A stretch of DNA of 64,000 bases from NCBI RefSeq assembly GCF_002243345.2, contig NZ_CP022655.2, positions 2,110,501-2,174,500 on the forward strand, in the 5' to 3' direction. Positions 1-7,334 of the stretch are shown here, piece by piece; within the stretch, counting starts at the first letter, position 1; each line of letters opens with the position of its first letter. A model generated the notes under the pieces. The model ran no database searches and was not told where the DNA came from. It worked only from the letters and a program-made list of their open reading frames with translations. The position numbers and the translations under genes were made by a program. The stretch is from Paenibacillus sp. RUD330 (GTDB lineage: Bacteria; Bacillota; Bacilli; Paenibacillales; Paenibacillaceae).

Positions 1-672
1 GTGAAGAAAATATCCAGCATCCTGGATAAAGCCCGCCGCTTGAACGTGCCGATGGATCAGCTGGAGACGGGCATCGAGGACATCGCAGGCATCCGCATCA
101 TGTGCCAGTTCGTCGACGACATCCTGCGGGTCGCCGCGATCATCCGCTCCAGGCAGGACTTGAAGCTGGTCTACGAGAAGGATTACGTCACCAACTTCAA
201 GGACAGCGGCTACCGCAGCTATCACATGATCGTCGAGTATCCGGTGCAGACGGCGATCGGCTTCAAGAAAGTGCTTGCCGAGATTCAGATCCGGACGCTG
301 GCGATGAACTTCTGGGCGACGATCGAGCATTCGCTCAACTACAAGTACAAGCAAAGCCTGCCGGAGGAAGTGAAGCTGAGGCTGCGCAAGGCATCCGAAG
401 CGGCATTCAACCTCGACACGGAAATGTCGAGCATCCGGCATGAAATTCTGGAAGCGCAGATCGGCTTCGAGGAAGGCTCCAATATCGTCAACAAAGTGCT
501 GAGCGATATCCAGGACCTGTATTTCTACAGGAGGGTGCGCGAGGCGGTGCAGTTCCAGCTCAAGTTCAACGAGCTGTGGGAGCAGGGAGACACGTTCGAG
601 CTCAAGCAGCTCGCGCAGGAGATCCAGTACTCTCTGCACAAGGCGAGAAAAGGCGGAAGCCCATCCGATTAA
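1..672 (+). CDS. relQ: GTP pyrophosphokinase, RelQ/YjbM-type small alarmone synthetase (5' end cut)
   Basis: Makes (p)ppGpp from ATP and GTP or GDP in the cytoplasm (stringent response). The visible part matches Bacillus YjbM/RelQ from just before the synthetase core: EDIAGIRIMCQFVDDI near residues 26-41, SGYRSYHMIVEYP near 69-81 and EIQIRTLAMNFWATIEHSLNYK near 95-116, with the substrate-binding and catalytic residues of RelA/SpoT synthetase domains. The GTG at base 1 aligns with an internal Val of the family, so about 50 N-terminal residues lie outside the window. There is no HD hydrolase domain. Compared with the roughly 210-residue YjbM, the C-terminus carries about 60 extra helical residues. 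A terminator-like hairpin follows at 748-772. Confidence 0.88.
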   Translation: MKKISSILDKARRLNVPMDQLETGIEDIAGIRIMCQFVDDILRVAAIIRSRQDLKLVYEKDYVTNFKDSGYRSYHMIVEYPVQTAIGFKKVLAEIQIRTLAMNFWATIEHSLNYKYKQSLPEEVKLRLRKASEAAFNLDTEMSSIRHEILEAQIGFEEGSNIVNKVLSDIQDLYFYRRVREAVQFQLKFNELWEQGDTFELKQLAQEIQYSLHKARKGGSPSD

Positions 673-747
673 CGACGGTTCCGCTTGCTCCCGATGAATA
701 GATCCCGGGCGCTTGCCGGATACGGGCAAGCCTCGACGCAACGGCAC

Positions 748-772
748 AGCGGGACGATGTTGTCCCGCTTTT
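748..772 (+). terminator. Terminator-like hairpin after relQ
   Basis: AGCGGGAC and GTCCCGCT form a perfect 8-bp stem around a 6-nt loop, followed by only a short T run (TTT). It sits between the alarmone synthetase and the pseudouridine synthase, so it probably limits read-through rather than being a strong stop. Confidence 0.5.
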
Positions 773-839
773 GGCATTTCCACCCGAATAGAGAGAAACC
801 CTCTAAGGAATGGATGCAAATCGAAAGGAATGATGGCTG

Positions 840-1619
840 ATGGTCAAAAGAATTCGACTCGACAAGCTGCTCTCATCCATGGGATACGGCTCCAGAGCCG
901 AGATCCGAAGAGTCGTCAAAACGGGGATCGTGACCGTGGACGGCTCGGTCGAGAAGGACAGCGGCCGCATCGTGGATCCCGGCACCGAGCAGGTCCGGTA
1001 TGATGGAGAGCTGGTGGAGTACCGGGATAAGATCTATCTCGTGATGAACAAGCCGCCTGGAGTCGTATCGGCGACAGAGGATGCCCGGGACCGGACGGTG
1101 ATCGATCTGCTGGATCCGCGCGACCGTGTGCTGGAGCCGTTTCCGGTCGGAAGGCTGGACAAGGATACGGAAGGGCTGCTGCTGCTGACAAACGACGGCC
1201 AGCTTGCGCATGATCTGCTGTCACCGCGCAAGCATGTGCCGAAGACGTATTTTGCGCTTGTGGAAGGCGACACGCCCGTAGGCGAGAACGACCGGGAGCA
1301 GTTCGCCAAGGGAGTCACGCTTGAAGACGGGTACACGACTTTGCCGGCAGAGCTCGCCATTGAAGGCATAGCCGAGCCGGAGGCGGGCGGGAGCGCCGGC
1401 GTGACGACCCGGATCCGCCTGACGATCCACGAGGGCAAGTTCCATCAGGTGAAGCGAATGTTTCTATCCACAGGGCGCAAGGTCACCTATCTGCAGCGTA
1501 TCTCCATGGGCTCCCTCGAGCTTGACGGCACTCTCGGCCTCGGGGAATACCGCGAGCTCAGCGCGGCCGAGCTGGAAGGACTGAGAAGCGGGCCATCCAA
1601 AGAGGACGGTAAAGATTGA
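840..1619 (+). CDS. Pseudouridine synthase, RsuA/RluB/E/F family
   Basis: Isomerises a uridine in rRNA to pseudouridine. An N-terminal S4 RNA-binding domain occupies about residues 1-60 (RLDKLLSSMGYGSRAEIR). The catalytic domain follows with the RsuA-family motif GRLDKDTEGLLLLTNDG at 104-120, where Asp107 is the expected nucleophile. At 259 residues it is the usual size for 16S rRNA pseudouridine(516) synthase-like proteins. The ATG at 840 has AAAGGA about 11 nt upstream; an earlier ATG pair at 830 is out of frame. The family does not let one separate RsuA from the 23S-specific RluB/E/F activity with certainty. Confidence 0.9.
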   Translation: MVKRIRLDKLLSSMGYGSRAEIRRVVKTGIVTVDGSVEKDSGRIVDPGTEQVRYDGELVEYRDKIYLVMNKPPGVVSATEDARDRTVIDLLDPRDRVLEPFPVGRLDKDTEGLLLLTNDGQLAHDLLSPRKHVPKTYFALVEGDTPVGENDREQFAKGVTLEDGYTTLPAELAIEGIAEPEAGGSAGVTTRIRLTIHEGKFHQVKRMFLSTGRKVTYLQRISMGSLELDGTLGLGEYRELSAAELEGLRSGPSKEDGKD

Positions 1620-1666
1620 CTATAGCTGTGTTGAAACTTGTATGCGGCTTCAGGATATGAGTAAAT

Positions 1667-1692
1667 GAGGTTGTCGGACCGACACATCCTCT
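1667..1692. promoter_or_regulatory. Imperfect palindrome upstream of a 10-codon ORF
   Basis: GAGG..TGTCGG-A-CCGACA..CCTC forms a long near-perfect palindrome with a one-base centre, directly in front of the strong ribosome-binding site of the 10-codon ORF at 1714. It could be a protein-binding site or an RNA hairpin that affects access to the ribosome-binding site. Which of the two is not decidable from sequence. Confidence 0.35.
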
Positions 1693-1713
1693 ACTGGAAG
1701 GAGGCTGATACAA

Positions 1714-1746
1714 ATGGATCAGGCATACGAGGTGGTCTCCGCCTAA
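1714..1746 (+). CDS. 10-codon ORF, possible remnant of a holin-like toxin or leader peptide
   Basis: ATG at 1714 follows GGAAGGAGG with good spacing and encodes MDQAYEVVSA before TAA. The start resembles the N-terminus of the small TxpA/holin-like toxins common in Bacillus and Paenibacillus (M-E-x-Y-E/Q-V/A-L-S), but the hydrophobic segment is missing because of the early stop. The stop codon sits in the 3-nt loop of a perfect hairpin (CTCCGCC-TAA-GGCGGAG, 1737-1753), and a full terminator follows at 1767. It could be a decayed toxin gene or a short leader peptide. Confidence 0.3.
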   Translation: MDQAYEVVSA

Positions 1747-1766
1747 GGCGGAGTCCATGCCAAAAA

Positions 1767-1800
1767 GGGAGGCCCTAATCAGGCCTCCCTCGTTATTTTT
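1767..1800 (+). terminator. Rho-independent terminator
   Basis: GGGAGGCC and GGCCTCCC (8-bp perfect stem, 7-nt loop) followed by CGTTATTTTT. It closes the short transcription unit holding the 10-codon ORF at 1714. Confidence 0.75.
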
Positions 1801-1896
1801 CCGGCCAGGAAGGATTACGCAAGCAGACAGCGAATACCATTAAACAGAACTGTTGCGACAGCAGCAGTCAACATTTTGAAAGGAGGCGCAGCAAAT

Positions 1897-2043
1897 ATGA
1901 AAATCATGAACATGATTTCCGTTGCTGTAAGGCAAAAACGCATTCTTGCCGCTATCAGTCGTCGTTTGGTCGTCAAGGGTTACGCAATTGAGGAGGTAGG
2001 GAACCTTGAATTACAAAAATGGAAAAGACGTGCTTCCCCCTAG
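1897..2043 (+). CDS. 48-residue basic peptide overlapping the next gene
   Basis: ATG at 1897 lies 7-8 nt after AAAGGAGG, one of the best ribosome-binding sites in this region. The product (MKIMNMISVAVRQKRILAAI at its N-terminus) is strongly basic with no recognised domain. Its last 38 bases overlap the start of the CD3324-family gene at 2006 in another frame, and that gene's ribosome-binding site lies inside this ORF. The arrangement fits translational coupling. It may be a real small protein or just a translated leader. Confidence 0.4.
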   Translation: MKIMNMISVAVRQKRILAAISRRLVVKGYAIEEVGNLELQKWKRRASP

Positions 2044-2344
2044 TTTGCTGCAGGAGCTGCAGAAATACATCAACGGGGAATTGATTTACATTCCGAAGCA
2101 GCAGGAAAGGCGCGCTGCATGGGGAGAGCTCAGCGGCTCCCGCAAGATGATCCAGCGCCGCAACGAAGACATCTACCGGCATTACCTGCGCGGCCTGACC
2201 TTGGCGGACCTGGAGAAGAAATTCCATCTTTCCGTCGAGAGCCTGCGCAAGATCGTGGTCAAGATGAGAGCAGCCGGCGTCCGCCTGGAGACGGCTGCAG
2301 GTTCCACGGCCCTGCGGCCGGAAGGAACCGGCGTCCATTCCTGA
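2006..2344 (+). CDS. CD3324-family small HTH (Mor-like) protein
   Basis: A 112-residue protein matching the CD3324 family of Firmicutes, related to the Mor transcription-activator fold. It opens with NYKNGKDVLPPSLLQELQKY, then GELIYIPK, then GSRKMIQRRNEDIYRHYL, and ends in a helix-turn-helix-like segment (LTLADLEKKFHLSVESLRKIV, about residues 68-88). It is probably a DNA-binding regulator; its target is unknown. The start is TTG at 2006, chosen because GAGGAGGT lies 8 nt upstream and the family begins exactly here. It overlaps the preceding 48-residue ORF and ends just before a long bidirectional terminator. Confidence 0.7.
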   Translation: MNYKNGKDVLPPSLLQELQKYINGELIYIPKQQERRAAWGELSGSRKMIQRRNEDIYRHYLRGLTLADLEKKFHLSVESLRKIVVKMRAAGVRLETAAGSTALRPEGTGVHS

Positions 2345-2379
2345 TCATGGCAGCCGTGAAGCCGCTTGTCCGGCATCCA

Positions 2380-2426
2380 ATCAAAAAGAACCGCCACTCC
2401 ACAACAGGAGGGCGGTTCTTTTTGAT
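2380..2426. terminator. Bidirectional terminator
   Basis: ATCAAAAAGAACCGCC and GGCGGTTCTTTTTGAT form a 16-bp perfect stem with A and T runs on both sides. It separates the plus-strand CD3324-family gene from the minus-strand YjcZ gene and can serve both. Confidence 0.9.
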
Positions 2427-2455
2427 CGGATAGGGGTGACTGCGCGCTGCTTGAT

Positions 2456-2566
2456 CTATACCAAGAAAACTTGGGATACGATGACGAGCAGGATGAACAA
2501 AACCAGAATGATAGCCGTGCTTGTGTAACCTGCGCCAACGCCCGGGCCATAGCCTGCACCTGACAT
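2456..2566 (-). CDS. YjcZ-family sporulation-associated small membrane protein
   Basis: A 36-residue peptide with the YjcZ/YhzE signature: a Gly/Tyr-rich start (MSGAGYGPGVGAGYTS) followed by one hydrophobic helix (TAIILVLFILLVIVSQVFLV). Family members are small spore- or sporulation-associated peptides of unknown action, probably embedded in a membrane. The start at 2566 is preceded by GAGGAGGG with 6-nt spacing. A longer in-frame extension upstream has no ribosome-binding site and does not match the family. Confidence 0.85.
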   Translation of the reverse strand: MSGAGYGPGVGAGYTSTAIILVLFILLVIVSQVFLV

Positions 2567-2697
2567 GTGGTTCCCTCCTCTGCGGTTCCGGCAGCAATGC
2601 TGCTCTGTACGATAACCTATGCCCGCCGGGCGGATGTGACTAGACATTCGCCCGGATGAGGGAATAAATGGGCAGGAGCCCGCATGGAGAAGGGGGA

Positions 2698-4437
2698 TCA
2701 GCGTCCGCTGCGGCGGCCGGGACCGGAACTGCCCGGCTTGCCTCCGCGGCGCGCAGAGCCCGCGCTGCCAGAGGCGCCGCTGGATGAGCCGCGCCCTGCA
2801 CCGGAAGCTCCGCGGCTGCCTTTGCTGCCGCCCGAAGCTCCGCGTCCTGCTCCGGCAGCGCCGCGGCGGTTGCCGCGGCCAGTGCCGGAATCGCCGCTTC
2901 CCTCCGGATTGAAGCCATGGCCAGGGAATGCGGGCCGTCCCGATGTTCCGGCAGACCTTCCTTGAGCCGGACCGCGTCCGCGGGCCGACGGGCGGGCGGA
3001 CGAAGCGGACTCGTCGGTCCAGCTGCGGACCGGCTTGGCTCCTGCCGAGGAGGCGGCACCGGCGCCAGGCCTTCCTGCCGGCTTGGCTGCGAAGCGGCCC
3101 GCCCGCTCGGCAGGAGCGGCTTCCGTCCGCGAACCGGAACGGCCGCCTCCGGCATTGGCACGTCCTCCCGAGCGTCCTCCGCCGCTATCGCGCGAGCCAG
3201 GGCGGCTGGAGCCGCGGCCGCCGGCCGGAGCCTTGCGTCCGCCCGAGCTGCGTCCTCCCGTGCGAGGGGAGCGCGGCTCGGCATCAAAGCGCTCGGTGCC
3301 GGCTTCGAGTCCGATGCCGTACTCCGAGCCTTGGATGCGCTTGATGGAGGCGCGGATTTTTTGCTCCACAGCCTCCAGGCTCGCACGGTCGCGGGCAGTG
3401 GCGAGCGTGATCGCTTTGCCGGTTTCTCCGGCACGTCCTGTCCGGCCGATCCGGTGGATGTAGGTGTCGCCGTCGGCAGGGGCGTCGTAGTTGAACACAT
3501 GGGTGACGCCTTCGACGTCGAGACCGCGAGCCGCGACGTCCGTCGCGACGAGCACCTGCAGCCTAGCCGAGCGGAACCGCTTCATGACGGCTTCGCGCTT
3601 GGCCTGCGTCAGATCGCCGTGCAGCTCGTCGGCGGGAACGCCGGCTTCCTGCAGCGCTTCGGTAAGCTTCTTGGCGCGCAGCTTCGTGCGGCAGAAAACG
3701 ACCGCAAGATACGGATTCTCCGTCTCGAGCAAGCGGAGCAGAAGCGGCTGCTTGTTGCGGTCCGTCGTGATGACGACGCGCTGCTCGATGGCGTCGAGCG
3801 TCACGGCCGCGCTCTTGATGCGGATATCCTGAGGCACGTCCATGTAGCGGGCTGCCAGCTGCTTGACAGCATCCGGCATGGTGGCCGAGAACAGCATCGT
3901 CTGGCGCTTGATGGAGCATTGGTCGATAATGGCTTCCACTTCGGACAGGAAGCCCATATGGAGCATCTGGTCGGCCTCGTCGAGCACGAGCATGCGGATG
4001 GAGCTCAGCGTGACCGTCTCCCGACGCAGATGGTCGAGCAGCCTGCCCGGAGTCGCCACGACGACATGCGGGGCGGCATTCTTGAGCTTGCGGATCTGGG
4101 ACTCGACGTCTTGCCCGCCATAAGCGGCCAGCACGGTAATGCCGAGCACAGGGGCCAGCTTGGCCAACTCGCCCGTGATCTGTATGGCGAGCTCTCGCGT
4201 CGGCGTGAGAATCAGAGCCTGCGTATATGTTTTGCCCGGATTGATCTGTTGGAGGGCAGGCAGGGCAAATGCGAGCGTTTTGCCTGTGCCGGTCTGAGCT
4301 TGTACGATAACGTCCTTTCCTTGGAGAAGGACGGGAATGGCTGTCTCCTGCACCGGAGTCGGCTCCGAGATGCCTTCCTGCGCCAGGCGTCCGGCAAGCT
4401 CGGTCCTGATGCCGAGGGCGGTGAATGATGATGACAT
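2698..4437 (-). CDS. DEAD-box ATP-dependent RNA helicase with long Gly/Arg/Ser-rich tail
   Basis: Unwinds RNA duplexes using ATP; CshA-like role in ribosome assembly and RNA decay, cytoplasmic. The helicase core covers about residues 1-370: Q motif (FTALGIRTEL...PTPVQ), AQTGTGKT at 47-54, PTRELA at 79-84, DEAD at 153-156, SAT at 184-186 and HRIGRTGR at 328-335. About 190 C-terminal residues are low-complexity Gly/Ser/Arg/Ala/Pro with repeated GGR and RGS steps, a probable RNA-binding disordered tail. No DbpA-type RNA-recognition domain is visible. At 579 residues it is longer than Bacillus CshA because of this tail. It is transcribed alone. Confidence 0.93.
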   Translation of the reverse strand: MSSSFTALGIRTELAGRLAQEGISEPTPVQETAIPVLLQGKDVIVQAQTGTGKTLAFALPALQQINPGKTYTQALILTPTRELAIQITGELAKLAPVLGITVLAAYGGQDVESQIRKLKNAAPHVVVATPGRLLDHLRRETVTLSSIRMLVLDEADQMLHMGFLSEVEAIIDQCSIKRQTMLFSATMPDAVKQLAARYMDVPQDIRIKSAAVTLDAIEQRVVITTDRNKQPLLLRLLETENPYLAVVFCRTKLRAKKLTEALQEAGVPADELHGDLTQAKREAVMKRFRSARLQVLVATDVAARGLDVEGVTHVFNYDAPADGDTYIHRIGRTGRAGETGKAITLATARDRASLEAVEQKIRASIKRIQGSEYGIGLEAGTERFDAEPRSPRTGGRSSGGRKAPAGGRGSSRPGSRDSGGGRSGGRANAGGGRSGSRTEAAPAERAGRFAAKPAGRPGAGAASSAGAKPVRSWTDESASSARPSARGRGPAQGRSAGTSGRPAFPGHGFNPEGSGDSGTGRGNRRGAAGAGRGASGGSKGSRGASGAGRGSSSGASGSAGSARRGGKPGSSGPGRRSGR

Positions 4438-4648
4438 GAATGGGGTTCCTCATTTCCTGATTGTGCGCCGGCGCCTGCCGGCTTCGCTGTATCCTTACCA
4501 GTATACCAGCAAGCGAGGGCGGATGCACACGGCATCGGCTGAATTTCCTTCGCGTTCGACGGCGTTTTTTTGCCCGCCGACTCCGGGTATGGTAGTCTGT
4601 GACGGACAAAGGCATATTATGAGCCTGCAAAGGAAAGGATGATGGAGG

Positions 4649-4867
4649 ATGAACGGAAGCAACCGTGCGTCTATCCGGCCGGGCATGACCGTAGATATCG
4701 TGCTCAAGCAAGACCAGAGAAGCGGCAAGCTGACCCGAGGCATCGTGAAGGATCTGCTGACCAAATCGCCTACGCATCCGCATGGAATCAAGGTGCGTCT
4801 GGCCGACGGCCAAGTCGGGCGGGTCAAGACGATCGTTGACGCCCAGCCGGCTGCCGAAGGGGACTGA
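4649..4867 (+). CDS. ywbE: YwbE family protein (DUF2196)
   Basis: A 72-residue protein that matches YwbE almost end to end: IRPGMTVDIVLKQDQRSGKL, then TRGIVKDLLTKSPTHPHGIKVRL and GQVGRVKTI. The fold is a small beta-barrel-like domain of unknown function. The ATG at 4649 has AAAGGA or GGAGG-like sequence just upstream. It ends 2 nt before the YneQ-like gene, so the two are probably co-transcribed. Confidence 0.88.
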   Translation: MNGSNRASIRPGMTVDIVLKQDQRSGKLTRGIVKDLLTKSPTHPHGIKVRLADGQVGRVKTIVDAQPAAEGD

Positions 4868-4869
4868 AG

Positions 4870-5175
4870 GTGGCTTTCGGGATCCGGAGAGAAGAGCTGC
4901 TGAGCTGGAAGGCGGCCGTTGCCCGGGGAGAACTGGCTTTCTTGACCCATTATTGGATCGACGAACGGTTTCCCGGCGTCAAGACCGTGACAAAGGCCGG
5001 CTGCAGCGACATCGCCAAGCTGGAGTCGTGGTGCTGCAAGCATGGACTTGACCCTCGGCATATCCACCGCAGGGAGCGATATCCTCATATGGATTTGTTT
5101 GGTCCGGCTCAAGTCCGGGTATTGCAAGCGGAAGGCTTGCAAAATCATTTGGCGCGTTTTGGCATTGACGCTTGA
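4870..5175 (+). CDS. YneQ-like conserved hypothetical protein
   Basis: A 101-residue cytoplasmic protein resembling Bacillus YneQ (AFGIRREELLSWKAAVARGE, then LTHYWIDERFPGVKTVTKAGC). It contains three Cys (one in KAGC, two in ESWCCKHG) and several His, but no recognised catalytic motif. The start is GTG at 4870, preceded by GAAGG and lying 2 nt after the ywbE stop. Function unknown. Its 3' end contains the -35 element of the downstream nitroreductase promoter. Confidence 0.72.
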   Translation: MAFGIRREELLSWKAAVARGELAFLTHYWIDERFPGVKTVTKAGCSDIAKLESWCCKHGLDPRHIHRRERYPHMDLFGPAQVRVLQAEGLQNHLARFGIDA

Positions 5176-5200
5176 AAAAGCCCAAATCATGAGTTACACT
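5172..5200 (+). promoter_or_regulatory. Sigma-A promoter of the nitroreductase gene
   Basis: TTGAAA at 5172-5177 and TACACT at 5195-5200 are separated by exactly 17 bp. The predicted start point falls near 5207, just before the palindrome at 5211-5224. Confidence 0.7.
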
Positions 5201-5210
5201 AAAAAAGTGC

Positions 5211-5224
5211 GTTACTTAAGTAAC
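5211..5224. promoter_or_regulatory. Perfect 14-bp palindrome, probable operator
   Basis: GTTACTTAAGTAAC is a perfect inverted repeat located just downstream of the predicted start point of the nitroreductase gene. Such positions are typical of MarR/HxlR-type redox or quinone-sensing repressor sites controlling nitroreductases. The regulator itself is not in the window. Confidence 0.6.
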
Positions 5225-5258
5225 TGAAATAAACCCACTTTATTGGAGGTTAAACCAC

Positions 5259-5864
5259 ATGTCTTCCGAACAATTTTTCGCAGCGGTAAAAGGTCGTCGC
5301 TCTCTTTATGCCATCAGCAAGGAAAAAGTGGTCTCCGAAGAGAAAGTCCAATCCATCATCGAAGAAGCCGTCAACCATACGCCATCGGCTTTCAATTCCC
5401 AAAGCTCCCGCGTGCTGGTGCTGTTCAACGAGCAGTCCGACAAGCTGTGGGATCTGACGCTGGAGACGCTTCGCGTCGTGACCGGCGGAGGCGAAGGCTT
5501 CGAGCAGACCGAGCAGCGCATGGCGGGCTTCAAAGCCGGCTACGGCACGGTATTGTTCTTTGAGGACGAGAATGTGGTGCGGGGCCTTCAGGATCAGTTC
5601 CCGACCTACCAGGACAACTTCCCGAAATGGTCCAGCCAGTCGTCGGGCATGCTGCAGTTCGTCGTCTGGACGGCGCTCGAGGCGGAAGGTCTCGGCGCTT
5701 CCCTGCAGCACTACAACCCGCTCATCGACGAGCAGGTCAAGCAGACCTGGGAGCTGCCAGAGAGCTGGAAGCTGATCGCTCAAATGCCGTTCGGCAAGCC
5801 TACCGCTCCTGCCGGAGAAAAACAGTTCGCTCCGATCGAGACTCGCGTCAAAGTCGTCAAATAA
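5259..5864 (+). CDS. Nitroreductase family protein (FMN, Frm2/CinD-like)
   Basis: A 201-residue FMN-dependent NAD(P)H oxidoreductase of the nitroreductase fold, subgroup resembling lactococcal CinD and fungal Frm2. Recognisable pieces are the N-terminal FMN phosphate site (VKGRRSLYAIS, about 9-19), HTPSAFNSQSSRVLVLF (40-56), the GYGTVLFFED segment (92-101) and GLGASLQHYNP near the C-terminus. It probably reduces nitroaromatics or quinones. ATG at 5259 has TGGAGG 10 nt upstream. A promoter, a palindrome and a following terminator make it a one-gene unit. Confidence 0.87.
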   Translation: MSSEQFFAAVKGRRSLYAISKEKVVSEEKVQSIIEEAVNHTPSAFNSQSSRVLVLFNEQSDKLWDLTLETLRVVTGGGEGFEQTEQRMAGFKAGYGTVLFFEDENVVRGLQDQFPTYQDNFPKWSSQSSGMLQFVVWTALEAEGLGASLQHYNPLIDEQVKQTWELPESWKLIAQMPFGKPTAPAGEKQFAPIETRVKVVK

Positions 5865-5875
5865 ACGGCTGAGTG

Positions 5876-5911
5876 AAAGGCTGGTCCGGGTTACCCGGGC
5901 CAGCCTTTTTT
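5876..5911 (+). terminator. Rho-independent terminator after the nitroreductase gene
   Basis: AAAGGCTGG-CCGGGT pairs with ACCCGGG-CCAGCC around a 2-nt loop, with one mismatch-type pair, followed by TTTTTT. Confidence 0.85.
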
Positions 5912-6078
5912 GATGGCTTGGAGATGGGCGCGTCCCGGCATCCCCCTGCTGCGGAAATTCGCCCGCAGGCATGCAGGAACTTCATGGATGGGATATACTG
6001 TACTCCATATGCGGCAATAGGAACCGCAGGAGCAAGAAAGGCAGCACGATCTTCCAGCGGAAAGGAACACGGAACGCA

Positions 6079-7080
6079 ATGTCGATTTGGCTATGGACGG
6101 CTGCGGCCGCGGCCGCTTTGCTGCTTCTGCTGGCGGCGGCCAGCATGTATTTCTACCGCGTCGCCATCGCGCGCACGCCCAAGACCTATCTGGAGGACAA
6201 CCCCGACTTGCCTCAGAAGGAGGCATCCGTCTCCCGCCTGGACCCATCCGAGAGGGAGGAGCAGGTGTGGCTCCGAAGCCGGCACCCGGAGAAGGCCGCT
6301 CTGGTCTCCGACGACGGCCTGGAGCTGCATGCCTATTGGATTCCGAGCAAGTCTCAAAGCGTCCGTACCGCCATCCTCGCCCACGGCTATTCGGGAGACG
6401 CGACGCAGATGGCAGTATTTGCCCGTTATTACGCCGAGATTCTGGGGTGGAATGTGCTCATGCCGGACGCGCGCGGCCACGGCTTGAGCGGAGGCGGATA
6501 CATCGGCTTCGGCTGGCATGAACGCAGGGATTATCTCCGCTGGATCGACTGGGCGGCCAGGAGGAGCGGCAGCGGCGCGGAGATCGTCCTGCATGGAGTG
6601 TCCATGGGCGGCGCCACGGTATGCATGACGAGCGGAGAGGAACTGCCGCCTCAGGTCAAGGCGATCGTGGCGGACTGCCCCTACACCTCCGCGAAGGACG
6701 AGCTCGTCTACCAGCTCAAGCGGATGTACAAGCTGCCCCCGTTTCCGTTTCTGCCCCTGACGAGCCTGGTGACCAAGCTGCGGGCAGGGTACTTCTTCGG
6801 CGAGGCCTCGGCTCTTGAGCAGGTCAGGAAGGCGAAGGCGCCGATGCTGTTCATCCACGGCGAGGCGGATACGTTCGTGCCAACGTGGATGGGCGTGAAG
6901 CTGTACGAGGCTTGCCCGCAGCCGAAGCAGCTGCTGCTCGTGCCGGATGCGGAGCATGGGGCGGCCCGCCAGAAATCCCCGAAGCATTACGATGCCGCCG
7001 TGACGGCTTTCCTGGATCAGTGGCTGCCCGGAACCGCGGCGGGTGAAAGGCTGGCGGAGGAGCAGGCTGCGACGACCTGA
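6079..7080 (+). CDS. Membrane-anchored alpha/beta hydrolase
   Basis: A 333-residue serine hydrolase with an N-terminal hydrophobic helix (about residues 3-24), so it is probably anchored in the membrane with the catalytic domain outside or at the surface. The oxyanion motif HGYSG is at 102-106, the nucleophile elbow GVSMGG at 173-178 (Ser175), then GEADTFVP for the acid and DAEHG for the His. It belongs to the uncharacterised YqkD/FrsA-like esterase group; the substrate is unknown. The start at 6079 is preferred over an in-frame ATG at 5971 because the membrane segment begins right after it and AAAGGA lies upstream. Confidence 0.83.
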   Translation: MSIWLWTAAAAAALLLLLAAASMYFYRVAIARTPKTYLEDNPDLPQKEASVSRLDPSEREEQVWLRSRHPEKAALVSDDGLELHAYWIPSKSQSVRTAILAHGYSGDATQMAVFARYYAEILGWNVLMPDARGHGLSGGGYIGFGWHERRDYLRWIDWAARRSGSGAEIVLHGVSMGGATVCMTSGEELPPQVKAIVADCPYTSAKDELVYQLKRMYKLPPFPFLPLTSLVTKLRAGYFFGEASALEQVRKAKAPMLFIHGEADTFVPTWMGVKLYEACPQPKQLLLVPDAEHGAARQKSPKHYDAAVTAFLDQWLPGTAAGERLAEEQAATT

Positions 7081-7184
7081 TCAGCCGCCGACGCCGGAGC
7101 CGCCCTGCATGTGCGGGAGCGGCTTCAGCGGATGGCTGAGCTGGCCGGGCCGCGGGCTTGCCGAACAAGAGCGGCATACATACG

Positions 7185-7227
7185 AAAAAAGAGTCCTGGG
7201 CCAAAAGCTGGCGACAGGACTCTTTTT
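7185..7227. terminator. Bidirectional terminator
   Basis: AAAAAGAGTCCTG pairs with CAGGACTCTTTTT, with poly-A and poly-T flanks. It lies between the plus-strand hydrolase gene and the minus-strand sugar operon. Confidence 0.88.
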
Positions 7228-7334
7228 GTATTCCAATGGGCATGCGTCGGATTGGCTGAAACAGCCGGCCTTAATACGGATTGCTGTGTCTGGCCCAGCC
7301 GGCCGGGCTGTTTTCTGCTGCCGCCAGCCATGCG

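Noticed and set aside
2917-4428. A plus-strand open frame of 503 codons across the helicase gene.
   Set aside because: It is a high-GC shadow of the DEAD-box gene on the other strand, without a ribosome-binding site or family match.
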